Part shown: in pieces, positions 35,196 through 49,169 of the stretch
Layout: every line of letters begins with the position of its first letter
Numbering within the stretch: position 1 is the stretch's first letter
From: Conus ventricosus
Taxonomy: Eukaryota; Mollusca; Gastropoda; Neogastropoda; Conidae
Direction: 5' to 3'
Length of the DNA stretch: 64,000 bases
NCBI GenBank assembly: GCA_018398815.1
Contig: CM031615.1
Coordinates: forward strand, 56,926,052 to 56,990,051
Notes under the pieces: model-generated
What the model was told of the DNA's origin: nothing
Seen by the model: the letters and a program-made list of their open reading frames with translations, nothing else
Databases searched by the model: none
Made by a program: the position numbers and the translations under genes

Positions 35196-35329
35196 AACTG
35201 GGTGTCATATGGATATGAACCAACAGATCCGGAATTTGACAACTTTGTTCATCACGTGACCATGTTTATCACCGTCACTATCTGCATCTGCTGGGGAGCC
35301 TTCATCTTGGCCTACCAACCAGACCATAA
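35196..35329 (+). CDS. NDUFB11: NDUFB11 exon 2 (transmembrane segment)
   Basis: The acceptor TGTATTGCAG precedes 134 open bases: NWVSYGYEPTDPEFDNFVHH, then the hydrophobic helix VTMFITVTICICWGAFILAY and QPDH, ending CATAA|GTAAGT. The WVSYG(Y/F)...D motif followed by one membrane helix and a short AYxPD exit is characteristic of NDUFB11. The final exon (matrix/intermembrane tail) is not found downstream and may lie in the unreadable block after 37,160 or be missing from this assembly. Confidence 0.85.
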
Positions 35330-36569
35330 GTAAGTAGTATAGATAGTATCACTTTCTCTGTAAAACGAAAGGAAAGAAAATAATTTAGCATAAAGTCAGT
35401 CACAGTCTCTGGACAGCTGTTAACTCCTATCTGGTTAATCATCTCTTAAAAGCCAGAAGTGCAGGTGAAGGAAAAAAAAAAAGTTTTAATCCATTATTTG
35501 GAGACAGTGGAAGGTTTTTATTTGTTCTCCCTTCTTCAGAATTCCAGCTGGCTGAAGAGATTTTGAGACAGACTTGATAAGTTGGTGGTGAGAATGATTC
35601 CATTCACGTGCACTGTAGGGGAGTGTTTTTTACCCTATGACCCCGTCAGTGTCACTTATCAAGCCTTGCTGTGTAATATTCCCAGCCTGGCATGTTTTAG
35701 TGGATCAGCTGGAAGATTGGGACTGTATTTCTCAGAGTAGTCTTCATTCCTGGATTAGCATATAGGTCAGAGAGGTACTGTGTTTGAATTGTTCATTTGA
35801 TGCAGGCTTCCTTGATAGGAGTTGAACAAATCATAATCAGTCAATCATACTTCAAATTCCAACGGGTTGTATTAAATTACATTTGAGATAAATGCAAATA
35901 AAACACATTTAGATTTGACTGTCATAGGCATATATTTTCTGCTGCTATGTGAATTTATATGCTAGATTTATATGGCTTTAAAAAAAATCTGTACTCTTAG
36001 AATTGAAATAAAGGAAATCACTTCACTGCCAAATGAAAGAACAAAGAAATTATGCAGCGATTCCCTTTCCTTAAAATTTTGTTTCAGTTTCTGCCTGCAT
36101 CATATCATTCTTTTGGAGTTACGGTAATGGCTAAGATTGTACTGCTCAATTTATCTGTTAACTTGCCTCCACAGTAACATTACTTCACTAGCTCATGGCA
36201 TTGAAAGAAAAAAGACTGAGAATAAACTTACCAAGTCACTTGAAATTTGCTGCTAATCCTGAAGCAGAGCATGATAAGTGAAGGAAACAAAATTAAAGTA
36301 TTCTACCACATATCATTCATGTACAGAATAAGAGTTAAATGTTAGTCTTTTATCCAGATTGATGCCTCACCTCTGCGCGCAGGCAGCTATGTATTTATGC
36401 ATCTGTGTGCGTTTCTTTACAGGTTGGGTGCCAGGTGAAACAAAGTAATTATGTCCGTTACTGTTCAAGTTTGACATGCTCATCACTGTTGCATCCATGA
36501 GAAAGGTTTTGAGTCTGAAATCCATTGGAAAACAGAGGCAACATACTGTATGAACAGCAACAACTCTGA

Positions 36570-37160
36570 GGGTGAGGATTGCACTATTAGACTGGAAGAG
36601 AGTGAAGTAGAGCGAGACTTGGGAGTGTTGGTGGACAAGGACCTTAGTTTCAAGAACCATGTGGCACAAGCAACGGCAAAGGCCAATAGAATCCTTGGGG
36701 TCATCAGAAGGTCCTTTGATCACCTTACACCAGAAACCTTTGCCCAACTCTATAAGTCCCTTGTGAGGCCAGTTCTTGAGTACGGTCACACGGTATGGCA
36801 GCCAAGATTCAAAACCCTGTGTGCGGATCTGGAGGATGTTCAAAGGCGAGCAACAAAAACTCATTGGCCCCCAGAAAGAAAAATCATATCCAGAGCGCCT
36901 AGCAGTCCTTAAGCTGCCAAGCCTGGAACACCGCAGAAATAGAGGTGCCATGATTGACACTTTTAAGTTCATGCATGGCTTATATGACACAGACAGACCT
37001 CAATTCCAGCTCCACCAAGGTAGAGACACTAGAGGGAACTCTCTAAAACTTGAGAAACGACATTGCAGACTAAACATGCGTTCTAACTTCTTTGCGCAGG
37101 GAGTGGTGTCCACATGGAACAGTCTTCCAGATAGTGTTGTGAGGGCCCCCGAGCATTAGT
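36570..37160 (+). mobile_element. LINE reverse transcriptase C-terminal relic (CR1/L2-like)
   Basis: Plus-strand pieces read VERDLGVLVDKDLSFKNHVA, ANRILGVIRRSFDHLTPETF, LYKSLVRPVLEYGHTVWQP, then after a frame shift ERLAVLKLPSLEHRRNRGAM and FFAQGVVSTWNSLPDSVV. This is the thumb and C-terminal signature of CR1/L2-type LINE proteins. The catalytic palm is absent, so the copy is 5'-truncated. It continues into the noisy sequence after 37,160, where the boundary lies inside the element. Confidence 0.87.
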
Positions 37161-40100
37161 GTTTTTTAAAAGGAAGACTGGTTGCCCAGGGGGAAAGTCT
37201 CCCCAAAAAAATTTTGATCCCAGATGTTAAAACCTGGGACTGCCTTTGCCATCCCTTGCACGCAAGGTGTGTAAAAAAAATAAGCCATTTTAAACAGGTT
37301 TAGAAGGGAATAAAAACCCACAAGTTTATTTCCCTGGGGAAAGAAAATTAAAAAGGTGGGCTCAAAAATTCTACTTTTAAATTAGCTTGCTGTCCATACT
37401 GCGAAGTTTTTAGATTGGGGGTGGTGGATGCTTTAGACACCGGATATGTTTTTTCCAAAAGTTGTGCCGTGGGGCTTTCAAAGCCCAAATTTTCCATCTT
37501 TAACCCTATAGGCCCGACTGCAGATTTATCGCGTTTCGGGCCCCCGGGGAAAAGTGCAAAACGGGGAAACCCCCATGCTGTCAGTGTATTTCCGGTTGAA
37601 AAAAAATCTTTAAAATTTTTAAAAAAAGAGTTTTTAAATGAGTTTTCCCAAAAAAACTAAATCGATACGGGGAAAAGTATCCCCCATTAATGACAGACGC
37701 ATGTCAGACTAAAAGGGTTTCAAAAAATCATAGTTAAATAAAAGGGAGGCAGGGGTTTAAATATTTTGTTTTTAAGCCTCCAGGGGGGGGGCTTTTGTAA
37801 TGTTGTGAAATCGGGAAACAGATGTTTGTACACGAAATAGTAATTTGACTTTTTCTATAAAAATCTGTTGTCTTGCATGTTACGTTTGTTATTGGTTTTG
37901 TGTCAGGGGAATAATAAAGGGGGATCACCCTTCATTTATTTGGGGTGTTCATTGCTAGCCCAGAAAAAAACATCGATCTTCATCCATTTTAGCCCCCTTC
38001 CCCCCAAAACCCCCCCACCTTCATTTGAATTTTTTTTTAAATTTAAAGGAAAAACCAAATAATCCACAAAACAAAAAACCCGGGTAAATTATTTTTTAAG
38101 GGGATTTGAAATATACCCTAAGTTTTCTTTAGGGTGCCGAAACCCATTTTTGTGTGTGTTTTTTTGTCTTGAAGAGCGTTTGTTTTTTCCGTGTTGCAAA
38201 AGCTTAGACTGGTTTCTGGGGAAAGCTTTCCTGGGGCTTAAAGAGGGGCGCTTTAAAGGGGCCCTTTCCCCCTGGTAAACCCCTTGACTACTTTGGGCCC
38301 CCGCCAGTTTAGAACTACCTTCAGAGAGGGGGCTGGGGGACCCGGATCATTTTTTAAAAGTTTTTTTTGGTTGGCAAGGGATAAGTTTTTGGAATAGTGT
38401 TGACTTTAGTGAATAAATCTTTTGTTTAAATTTGTGTTTCTTGTTTTTAAATTTTTTGTTTTTTTTTTTGGTCTGTCTGTGTTTGGTCAGATTTTTACTG
38501 TAAAAAGAGGTAGGGGGTGTGGTGTTTTGTGGTGTGTGTTTTGTGTGTGTGTGTGTGTTTGTGTGTGTGTGTTGTGTGTGTGTGTGGTGCACTCTGTTAA
38601 CTTTTTAAAAGAGGAAATTTATCTTTTGGGGCATGGGTAAAACAGGGAATTTTTGTTTCACTTTACAGAGAGAGATGATAAAGGGAAAAATTCTTTGTTA
38701 CTTTTGTTAGTTTGGTGGGGTTCCCTTTTTTTTAAGGGGTTTTTTTTTCTTGGGGGGCTAGGGAGGATAAAATAGTGGGAAAAACCAGAAATATGCCGTT
38801 AAGACCCCTTTTGCTACCCCAAACCCACGTTTTTGGGCAAAAGTGGCCAAAAAGCCCCCTTTTCCCTGTTCTTGACAAGTAAAAAAAATTTAAGGACCCT
38901 CCCAAAAAAAAACCTACTGGGTAGGGTTATCCGTTTTCAATACTAATTTACTATATTTTTTGATTTCGGGTTTTGTTTATCCTTTGTTTTTCCCTGATCA
39001 TTTTAAATTAACACATTTTCGCGCAAAACTTTTTTAAAGGGAGTCTCTGTCTTCATGTGAAAAAACTACAGTCTTTAACTGTTCTCAAAAGTTTTTTTAA
39101 AACTGAGTTTTATTTCTGGCTTTAAAACCACACCCCTTAATCCCAGCATGTCTTCCGGGGAAAGCTAGTTTCAAACAAAGTGTTTTCTTTTTTTAACATG
39201 TCTTTTCTGCCGAACAGTCTTTCTATAAAAAAGGGTGTTTTGCTTCCTTCAAAACAGTCTAAAAAAAACTTTTTAAACACCACTCAGTTTATTGTAGGAT
39301 TAACAAAAAATTTATATGTCACATCCCCCATAAAAATTTTTTCTATCATGATATGCTTTGTTCCATTTAAGTGTTGGACAAAAAAAAAATTTAACATTGT
39401 TTAAAATTTTTTAGCCGTAAACTGTTTGTAATAGGCCCTGGGGCAATTTAATTTTTTTTTCCAAACCAGTCTGCCCACAAATAAATTTGAGCAATGAGGA
39501 GTTTTTGTCATAATTTTTAAATGTCCGGGTTTTTTTGAAGAAAAAAATCTAATCCGGTTATTTTTTTTATTTACTTTCTGCCCAAAACTTGTTCAGTATA
39601 AAAAAACCCTACAAGCCTAAAATGTGTAAGATTAACCCAAATTTTTAGTTCTGAAAGTTTTTTTTTCTTTTTAAAGGGAAAACAGTGTTTTTGGTTGCTT
39701 GTTGTTATGATTTTAAATTTTCCTCACCTTTGGGAAAAGAAGGACGATGGTAACGTTAAGGCTTTTTAACGTTTTAAGTTTGCCAGCAAAATTTTAAATT
39801 TTTTTTTATAAGGACATCACTAACGCCCACAACCCCACCCCCTTCCCCACTTTTTTAAAAGGACAAAAAATTTCAAATATCATTGTGGAACGTGTCCCCT
39901 AATTTTTTTTTTGGAAAGAACTGAAATTTTGTAGAAGCTTTTTTTAAAATTTGGTTTCTTTTCTGGGGGAGGATGAAAGCTTTTTCCCTTTCCGGCTTTA
40001 TTTCAATTTTTTCCGGCTTTTGTTTTCTGGCATAAAAACTTACAGGAAAAGGGGCCCAGAGTTGAATGCTTTTCTGAAATTTTTTGAGGGGCCAAAAAAA

Positions 40101-43100
40101 ATTTTAAATGGGTTTTTAAATTTAAAAATTTTATGTCCCTTTTAAAATAGGGGTTTTTGTGCCATTTGCGGGCGGGGTTTTCAAAACTTTTTTATATTCA
40201 TATGGCAGCATTATTTGCTTCTACATTGCGTATTTTGTTCTAGTTTGGGAAAACCCTTTTGTGTCGTTTAACCTCTTTGCGTTTTAATCACCATCTTTAG
40301 TGTATAAAAACCCTTTAAAAAGCGCCTATCTCACCTTTTTGTTCAAAGTCTGCAACGTCGCAAGGGTCTTTTTTTTTAAAGGTTAAAACACCTTACAGGC
40401 GCTAAGGGAATCGGGTTTTCTTCGGGCCCCCGCGACATTTTTAGTACAGTTATTATTTTATTTCCAAAAAAAATTGGCGGGATTTTCCCCTTTTCAGGGT
40501 TTTCCCCCGTTTTGTCTTTGTTTTTTATTTTTAAATGACCCAAACCCTCCCACAAACTAATTTTTTTAAACTGTAAATTGGGAATTGTTTAATTTCTTAA
40601 TCGAATATCCCAGCTTTCCCTGACGGCAGAGCTTTTAAAAACATTTTGGGGGCCTTCCGTCATATAATTTTTCCCCAGTGCTTAGCTCATCTAAATAAAC
40701 CAAAAGAGTAATGAATGAAATGAAAGATAAAGGACTTTTCCCCCTCAAACGTGTTTCATCTGGCGAAACACAAAAAAACTATGAGTGGGTAGATTGCTAG
40801 TTGAAAAAGGGCCTAGCTTTTTTAGCTAGCTCTCTTTAAAAATCGTATTTTGCTTTTCGGGTTTGGGAATGTTAATATTTTTTTTTGTTTTTGAATTTTT
40901 AAATTTTTAAAGGAGTAAGGGTTTTAAGTTATCATTGTTTCCCTTTTAGTGAGAAAAACCCGTAATAACCATCAGGTATTTTTAAAATTTGTTTAACTTT
41001 CTTTTGGTTCCCCTTTTTCATATTTTTTTAATCTTGTTATTCTTCCTGGATTCAGTTATTTTAAAACCCATCCCGACTTTTTTGGAATATTTCTTTGGAC
41101 CCGCGACCTTTTCGGGTTCCGCATTGTTTTTTAATACCCATGTTTTTAAAAACAAAAGGGCGGTCTTGATTTGGGTTTTGGTTACAAACTTTTTTTAAAA
41201 AAAAAATTAAAATGGTGCATTCAAATATATGATGAAAAAATATTCTGTTGGGCCGCACTAAAATCCTAAAAATATAGAAAATGATACTTTTCCCCCTTGC
41301 TTTGCCCCACCCCCTGTCCCTTTCAAAAAAAAGGTAAATTACCCCTTAAAGAGCTATCTTAACCCCCTTTTAAAAAAAGGAACTACATCGCGAAAGCTTT
41401 GGTTTGTCATCCGATGCGTTTTATCAGAACCGGGTTAAACTTTGTGTGTTTTGTGCATCAACTGGGTGGGGGGAGTGTCGTATGCTGACCCTTTAAAATT
41501 CATCCTGACCCTTTTGGGTGGGTCGGGGTTTTACGGATTTCATTTTTTTTACACCTTTAGGCGTATTTTGATTTAAATGCGAGCGGGCCCTTACCAAATG
41601 ACAAAAAACCCTTTTAAACTTTTAGCAACTAATAGACATGAAGGGTTTTTTAAAGGATCTGTTAAAGAATTCAATATTAACACCAAGACGGGGCTTTAGA
41701 AAAAAAAAGTTGGAAACTTTAAAACTTTGGTTTTAGGCACCCCTTATTTTTTGGGGGATGCACAGAAAATTTTAAAATTTTACTGGGAATCCTCCTTAAC
41801 AAACTTTCTTTCAAGCGCAAAAGCTTTTCCCTCGGGTCCCTAGAGCAAAAGCATTTTAAAACGCATGGACACATTTATCTTAGACACTTTAAGGGGCCCA
41901 ATAGGGCGGGAATTTGAAAGAAAAAAAAGACTCTATTCGTACTTAGTTTGGGTTTGCTAGGGGCGCAAAACACAGGGAAGATCAAACATAAAAGTCCCTT
42001 TTATGGCTTTGACGCACAAAAAAAAATACTTAGCAAATTTTTGAGGACGCTATTAAATTTTACAGTTGATTTACCTTCAAGTTTTTTTAAAAGATTTCCC
42101 AAAAAATTTTACAATACGCAAGATCGAAGTAGACTTTGCTGTTGGCCTGGTTTATACAGGTGCCTTCTGACCTCAGGGGCTCCCGGTAGGAAAAATAATA
42201 AACTTAATAATGAAAAATTTTTTTAGCAGGCAAATTTTAAAAAGAAGGTTTTGGGGAAAAAAAGACATAAATTCTGGGGCCCGTAATATTACAAGCAGTA
42301 AACAAAAAAACCCCAAAATTAAGTCATCTAAATTCCCCAGGCCCAAAACCCCCCAAAAAACCCTTGAAGATCCCGCAAAGCTCCCGGGGCTTGTTCCCGT
42401 TTACCCGGAAAATGAAAAGACAGCGTTTTTTCTTGGATTAAATGGCTTAGGGTTATCCGGTTTTTTTTTTACTAAAATTAACCCCAAAAATTAAGAAACT
42501 AATGACCATAAATGCTCGGCCTTTAAACCAACTTCTTTGCTTTCCCGGGGGACAAAAACCAGCTGAAAATACCGCCTAAAATACCCGGGGGGGGAGTCTA
42601 TAGCTTTTTCGGGGATTTTTTTAATAAAAAATTTGAAGAGATCAAGCTGTTTTTTTTTCCCCCATTAAAAGGTGGAGGCGATGGCGGGGGAAAGGCCCCT
42701 TAAACTTTGCCCCCCGCTGCCTTTTAATAGCCATCACCAGTGACCTTATTGCAAAACCTAAAAGGGTGGGTTTTAACGTTATAATGTGGGCTCCCTTTCT
42801 CTCTAAACGTTTTCGTTTTTCGTTTCTGCTAGTTTTGTGTCTTCATATAAAATTCTTTGGATAGTTTCTTTTATTCTGCTCACTTGAGTTCGTTAAAATT
42901 TTTTTCCCCGGGTTTGTAGACAGCACTTCTAGTCTTGCTGATCTCTCTTTTTCAAGATCTTTTGTCTTTGGGCTTTCTTTTTTTAATATCCCTGTCCTAA
43001 AAAAAAAAAATTGGCGTAATTTAGTCAACGAGTTTTTTTTTTTTCTCTTTTTATATGCTCATTAGTTTTACCCAGTTTTGCTAAATTTTTGTTTTAAATT

Positions 43101-45900
43101 GCCTTAATGGTTCCCCCCCCCCTTTAAAACCCCCCAAAACCCCCGGCCCGTTAGTTTTTCGCCTAGGCAATGGGGGGAAACATTAATTGTTTTTAACGCT
43201 GTTTCTTTTGAAAAACTGGTTTCTGGTTTTATTTTCTTTTTTTAATTCATCTGTCGATTGATTTAATTCTTCAAGTTTCCCTGTTTTGTATTTGGTTTTG
43301 TTTTTGGGAGTTCCCCGCCCGTGTATTTTTAAGTTTTAAAAATGCCCCCGCCCTTAATTTTGGTCTAACAAGGCCCAAGGGGATTTTTATCCTTTTACAT
43401 GAGTCTTTGTATAATTGTACTCTTGGCTAAAAAATTTGATGGGTTGGTTTTGTTGTAGCCGAAAAAAGTTGCCCCCTTTATCGCCCCTTACAAACAAATG
43501 ACCATCTTCTAATTCAAAATCATTTTTGGGGCTATAAATTGGGAGGTTCCTTTGGCCCCCCCCCAAAATTTTGTAAAAAGCTGACCGTACTTTTTCCCCG
43601 TTAAAATTGGAAAGGGGCGATTTCCGTGTCAAAGGGGTCATTTTTACTCATGTGTCTCTAGAAACTAAAACCCTCATAATCTTATCCCCGATTTTGCCCT
43701 GTTTTTAAATAAAATTTAAATTTTTATTTTGCTTTATAAAAAAGCCACAAAAAAAGTACATGGCTCGATTTTTTGACCCCCCAAGAAAAATGAAAAAGCC
43801 CCTTTTGGGTTTAAGGGGGAAAAAAAGCGGAAAATTTTTCTGGGTTTCCAAAAAAATCCATCTACTATTATGCAGATCAAAAACTTACGGGCAAATTTCC
43901 CGACCTTGGAGGGAAAGAAGGATTTTTTGCCCGGGTCCCCGGGGCGTTTACTTTCAAAATAGCGCCGATTTTAACAAAAGACCCAAACAGGACAGTTGTT
44001 TTCAGAATCTGGGGCGGGCAACGTTTTTGAAAATTTCTATAAAAATTTAGGGGCAAAAAAATATTTTTTTTACTTAAAGCAGACATATTTTTAAAACCCA
44101 TTCTGTCTATGGTAACCGGGGAAGAAAAGGGGTGATCTTGGGGTTTCAAGGAATTGAAAATTTAAGAAGGGACTAAAACTTAGAATAGGCGCCCCAAAAT
44201 CGCCTTTAGGTGCTAAAAAGCAGCAAAAAAAGGGTTTTAGCTGTAAATTTTGCGTATGGAAAAACGTTTTTCTATTCCCCTTTGATTTTGAGTTTTTAAA
44301 AGCGATGCACCATACTTTTAAGGAGCAGAAAAAACAGATTGGGCATTTGAAAACTTTTTTAATTTAATACAAACGTGTTATCAAACATCAGACACCCAAG
44401 CAAAGTTTCAGGGATTTTGACATTCGTTAGAGTTTTACGTTGTTAGGGAACCTTCACTTAGCAAGGGTGAATTTTAACAACAATATTTAGTCAAAATTAC
44501 CAATTTTATTACGAAAAAGTGTTTTATCATACAAAAATATCTGGAAGCAGGGGAGCCCCTATATGGAATTTTAGTTTTTGCGTCGCAGGGAAGATCGCTT
44601 AAAGGTTTTTTTGCTGGGTGAAGATGAAGAAACCCTTCAAAAAGGGCAAGTGAAAAGTTTTTTTTTTCCTAAAATAACGAAAAATGCAATGAAAAAATTG
44701 ACGGTAGTCCTAACCAAATCTACGCTAGCGGGCTTAGCTTTTCATCATTTTGACCCAAAATTAAAAAAATTGTTTTGGGGGGGTGGGAGGGGTAGAAAAC
44801 CAACAGAGATTAGTTTTAAAGAATTTTTCTTTTACAATGTTTTGGGTTTTATGATTATTTAACAACAAAATACGGTTTATGGATTTTCCTAAGGTCAACA
44901 GAGGGTAATTTTGGGTTTTATGGGGGGGGGAAAAGTGGGGGAGAGTAATAAAATTCAAATTTGATAAAGAAAAAGAAGCTGAAAAAACCCCTTAATGTTT
45001 CAAATTTTTTTTTTATTATATTTTTTGCGAGCTGAATATTGAAGAAAACAGTTAAAAAATGTATTATCTAAAAATTTTTTTTCATTTTATAAAAAAGCAT
45101 GTCCTTGTTCCGGTTTATTCCCAAAAGTGCCTCGACCCGGGGATGTCGGGGGGAGAAGAGTTTGCAGGCAAAATTTGCTGTTATAGAAAGCCCCGAAGGA
45201 AAAACCTTCAGATTAACCCCAAAATTACAAAAAAAATGCAGCAAAAATAGAGCAAGGGCCTTTCAAAAACACAAAACCAAACGAAGGTTTCTGCTTTTCT
45301 TTAATGCTGTTACATTTTGTCAATAATGGGGGCATCGGGGCTTTTAAGCGCCCTTTCGCAGGACGGTTTTTGGCCTCTTAGCAAAGGGCATAGGCGCACC
45401 GGCAGCTTTAAACCCCTAGGCGGGTTGTCTTTAGCTCTCGGCCTGTGTTTTTTTTTAATTTTTCCCTTAGGTGTGTTTGCAAAAAAAATAAAAAAATAAA
45501 CTCCAAAAAACACACAGCTATGGTTCAACTAATAACAGCTAAACTTAGGGTTTTTTTTTAAATGACAATAAAAAAAAGCGCTATTGACTCAAACAACAAG
45601 ATGAAGAATTTAGGGCCCTTTAAGGCGATTTTTTATGACTACCCCCAAAAGCCCCCCCCCCCCGTTTGATCTTCAAAAGAAATGGGGGGACAAGTTTTTT
45701 CAACAGCCAGGGCCCGAGCAGATAAAAAAGGAAAAGCTTAAAAAAAATAAACGGAAATTAAAACTCTGTTTAACAGCCACATTTAAAAACACCAAAAGGT
45801 GTTTTACTTTAGTTTATGAGTCCAAACACAAAAAGACCGTTTTATATTGGTTTTCTGATTAAGTATTTTTTTTTAATTTAAATAAATATTTTGAGTTAGA
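37161..45900. other. Low-quality, homopolymer-inflated block, content not readable
   Basis: The same text style as 29,945-33,465, with no long frames. It probably includes the left part of the Polinton, where capsid, ATPase and protease genes would be expected, but I could not recognise any of them. Confidence 0.6.
38538..38590. repeat. (TG)n microsatellite in the noisy block
   Basis: Short interrupted TG tract. Confidence 0.8.
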
Positions 45901-45913
45901 AAAGAGACTCAAC

Positions 45914-48900
45914 ATGGCTAAGATATATGAAGGACAAGACGAATTGTTTGAAGCAATGCATGAGAAACTTTATCAAGAGCACTGAATGATATTGATTTAG
46001 AAGTCATTGACCCAACAAACGAACGGCAAGTGTTGTTCATGCTATTTCTCAAGTTCCAGTCAAACTAACAATAGACCCGCCAGTTAAAGTAATGTTAGCT
46101 GTTTTAATCGACTATGTAACAAAAAATGAAGAAAATCTAGAAGTCTGGGTCTCACTAAACAACAGACTATTCTTTCTCGTAATGACTTAACACCCGGTTG
46201 GGCAGACGAACTGCTTACACAGTTTGGCGCTGCCGCCGAAGAAGCCAAAATGAGAGGCTCTGGCTGGTCAGAGGGCGAAGTCTTAGAGATCAGATTAAAA
46301 CAGGCTAAGTATGAGCCGATTGTAGGCAAGGCTTACATTCCACTACCTCCAGCATTAGTCGCAAAAAAGCAGTTCTAAACATAAAGAATACAGACAACAA
46401 ATGTTTTATGTGGTGCGTTCTTGCAAGGCTGCATTACGCCCGCAAAAACGCAGAGAGAGTGTCTAACTATCGCCCTACATCAATGATCTTAACTTTAGTG
46501 GGGTGTCCTTTCCTGTAGCGTAGACCAAATTGATCAGTTTGAAGAACAAAACAAACCAATAACTGTTAATGTCTACACATGGGATGAGGAAACAAATCTA
46601 CAGCCGATTAAAGTGTCCCCAAAAACAGTCCAACGATTGGCGAGCCAGACAAAAATCATGTTGACTTACTACTAATGTTTTCACCAAACAGGGCTGCCGC
46701 ATTACACATTGATACGAACAATGAGTAGATTATTGCGGCAATACTTCAAAGCATTACCATAAACAAGAATTCTGCAGAAAATGTTTAACAAGAATGCCAT
46801 CTGTTCAAGCCGCAAGCGAACATAAGAAACTTGTATCGGCCCAGTTGACTGTAATACAGAACTAATTACGCCCCCCCCCGGATCAAAAGTTAGTTTTAAG
46901 AACTGGAAACGATGAAAATTTCCAAAGTAGTTTACGCAGACTTCGAATCACTCATTGTTCCTTATAAGGGCCAGCCCCCAAAAAACTTCAAAAAAAACAG
47001 TCAAAAGGTAATCATCAGATTTGTTCTTTGCCTTCATTATTTAGGTCGGAGGGCGTTTATTCGAACCAAATTATTAGAGGACCAGATGTGCAAAAAACAT
47101 TTTTAAAACGCACAGCAAGTGCGTAACGCCGTTTAAAAATCTAAACTTACTAAAATCAAAATGACGCCTAAAACCCAAAACAGTATGACTCACCCACACA
47201 TTGTTGGATAGTGGTTTAGAACTCATGGGGAAAGCCAACCCAAATAAAGCCTGATCCTTAGGGGAAATTTCGGGAGCGGCGCACAGAAAATGCAATCTTA
47301 ACTAAAGTTTGACCCAAAGACATGGAAGCTGCCATCTTTTTTCAAAATTGCGGGGTTACGACTCCATTTTATAATGAAAGCAGGGAGATGCTTCGGGGTG
47401 TCATGCATTGCATCACAGAAAAGTACATGTGTTTCCTTTAAATAACATTTTTTTTTATGCTCATGCGCACATGTGGGTTTCATTAGAGTCACTGGCTTGT
47501 CCTTAAACCCCTGCCCAAATAAGGAAGAAATTTTGCCCCAACTCTTTTAAAAGGGTGTTTATCCTTTTACTGAACATTTGGGGAAAAATTTTGACGAAGA
47601 TACATTCCCCCTAAAGGCCGTTCTTTTCTAGTTTTAAAGGGAAAGGACATCACGATTCAGTTTCCCAGCATGCTCAAGATGCGTGGAAAGTTAGAGTTTT
47701 TAAAACGAGGGGGGACTACTGCTCCTACTTATGGCAGATGTATTTTTGTTGGGGGTCTTTAAAAAATTAAAGAAAAAACCTGCAAAACATATAGTTTGGA
47801 TCCGCGCATTTATTTCTGCACCCGGGATGAGTTGGGACGCTTTCTTAAAGTTTACTGGAGTAAAAATTGTTTATTGTCAATTACCAATGTTCAGATGATT
47901 GAAAAGGGATTGCTGGAGGAATTATTTGGGCTCGCACTTACTTTTTAAAGCAAAAAAACAAAAAAGGGACGACTAGACCCAAGAAAAAGGTCAACTATCT
48001 CATGTATTTAATGAAAACAATCGTATGGATGGGAAAGGGCGCAATCACTTCCATTACTAATTTTAAAAATGTCACAGGGGCGCCCAAATAATATTAAAAG
48101 GCATTAAAGTGGTTGGGCATTTTAACCCCCTGATAAACAGCGGGGTTTTTTTTAGAATTGACTTAGGATATCCAGGAACTCCAGACCTGAATGACATCCA
48201 TAGCAGCAAAAGTCAAAAGATGGACCCAAGAGACCCCCCTAAACTTGTGCCTAATCTTCGGGCAAAAAAAAAAATATGTCTGCATTAAGACTTCACAATT
48301 TTATTTAAGACACGGTTTGAAGTTGACAGCAGTTCTGCATAATTTTTTGATCAAAAACAGTTCATGAACCAACTCATGAAAAACACTGATCTCAGAACCA
48401 AATCCACAGATGCTTCAGAAAAACTTTTTAAAGGATGAACAAAGCTGTTTTAAAAAGATTTGGAAAAATCCGCAAAAGGTAAAGATGTCAGTTTGGTCAC
48501 CAGAGAGAAGAACAAAAGTGATTTCAAAAAAAAATTATCAGGATTTCAAAAATTTCTGACAGCTTTTTGGCAAAATGAGAAAAAAAAGAAAGTCAAATTA
48601 GAAAAAACCTGTATTTTTTGGGGGTTTACTTTTTTAGAAAATCAAAGTTTTGATGTTAGAGTTTCTTTATGACTACTTTTAACCCTGTATCTGGTCCAGA
48701 GACTTTACACAGATACAATAGTTTTGTTATAATATCCCTACGAAAGACATCTTAAGACATGGGAAAACCCAATAGCTAAAGGTCATGCAGGATGTAGACA
48801 CATCCCATTACCCAAAAATTCGCCTTTACATTCAATTACTAACAAGAAGTTTGGAAAGATGAAGATGAATTATTGGAAAGGTGACAAGGGTATGTGGGGT

Positions 48901-49140
48901 TAAGGGCAAAATTTACAGTATTTCGAGCCAGGAGAAAATCATTAAGAAAGCAAAGGAAATCTCGCAGTGTTGTGCATCAAACATATCAATGACAATACAA
49001 AAAGCAGTTTTGGGAAAAAGACTTTTTTTCCCGACAAAGTAAAACTGCGATTAATCTACTGAGATCAACAAAACGGGTTTTTTACAAAGAAAATAAAGAT
49101 AGAACAAACACAAAACGGGGGGTTTTTTATCCCGGTTTTC
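45914..49140 (+). pseudogene. Polinton/Maverick protein-primed family B DNA polymerase, frame-broken
   Basis: Ordered islands, split by frameshifts, match the Polinton polymerase: GWSEGEVLEIR and YIPLP (46,255-46,375); VYADFESLI, holding the exonuclease D-x-E (46,928-46,960); PGMSWDAFLKFTGVK (47,820-47,865); an NNRMDGKG block at polymerase motif A (about 48,015-48,040); KLVPNLR (48,243); LRHGLKL (48,305); VSLVTREKNKSDFKKK (48,490 on); YTDT at motif C (48,697-48,710, normally DTDS-like); and GLRAKIYSI (about 48,900). In Polintons this enzyme copies the element from a terminal protein primer. Whether the breaks are real or consensus errors cannot be told here; 45,914-46,900 is cleaner than its surroundings. 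It converges tail-to-tail with the integrase. Confidence 0.85.
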
Positions 49141-49169
49141 ATTGCAATCGGGCACTGGGGGGAGAAAAT

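Larger units (their letters stand above)
33810..36290 (+). repeat. Clean copy of the duplicated segment
   Basis: The good-quality partner of 30,915-33,465. Carries the intact NDUFB11 exon 2 and a (TA)n microsatellite. Confidence 0.88.
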
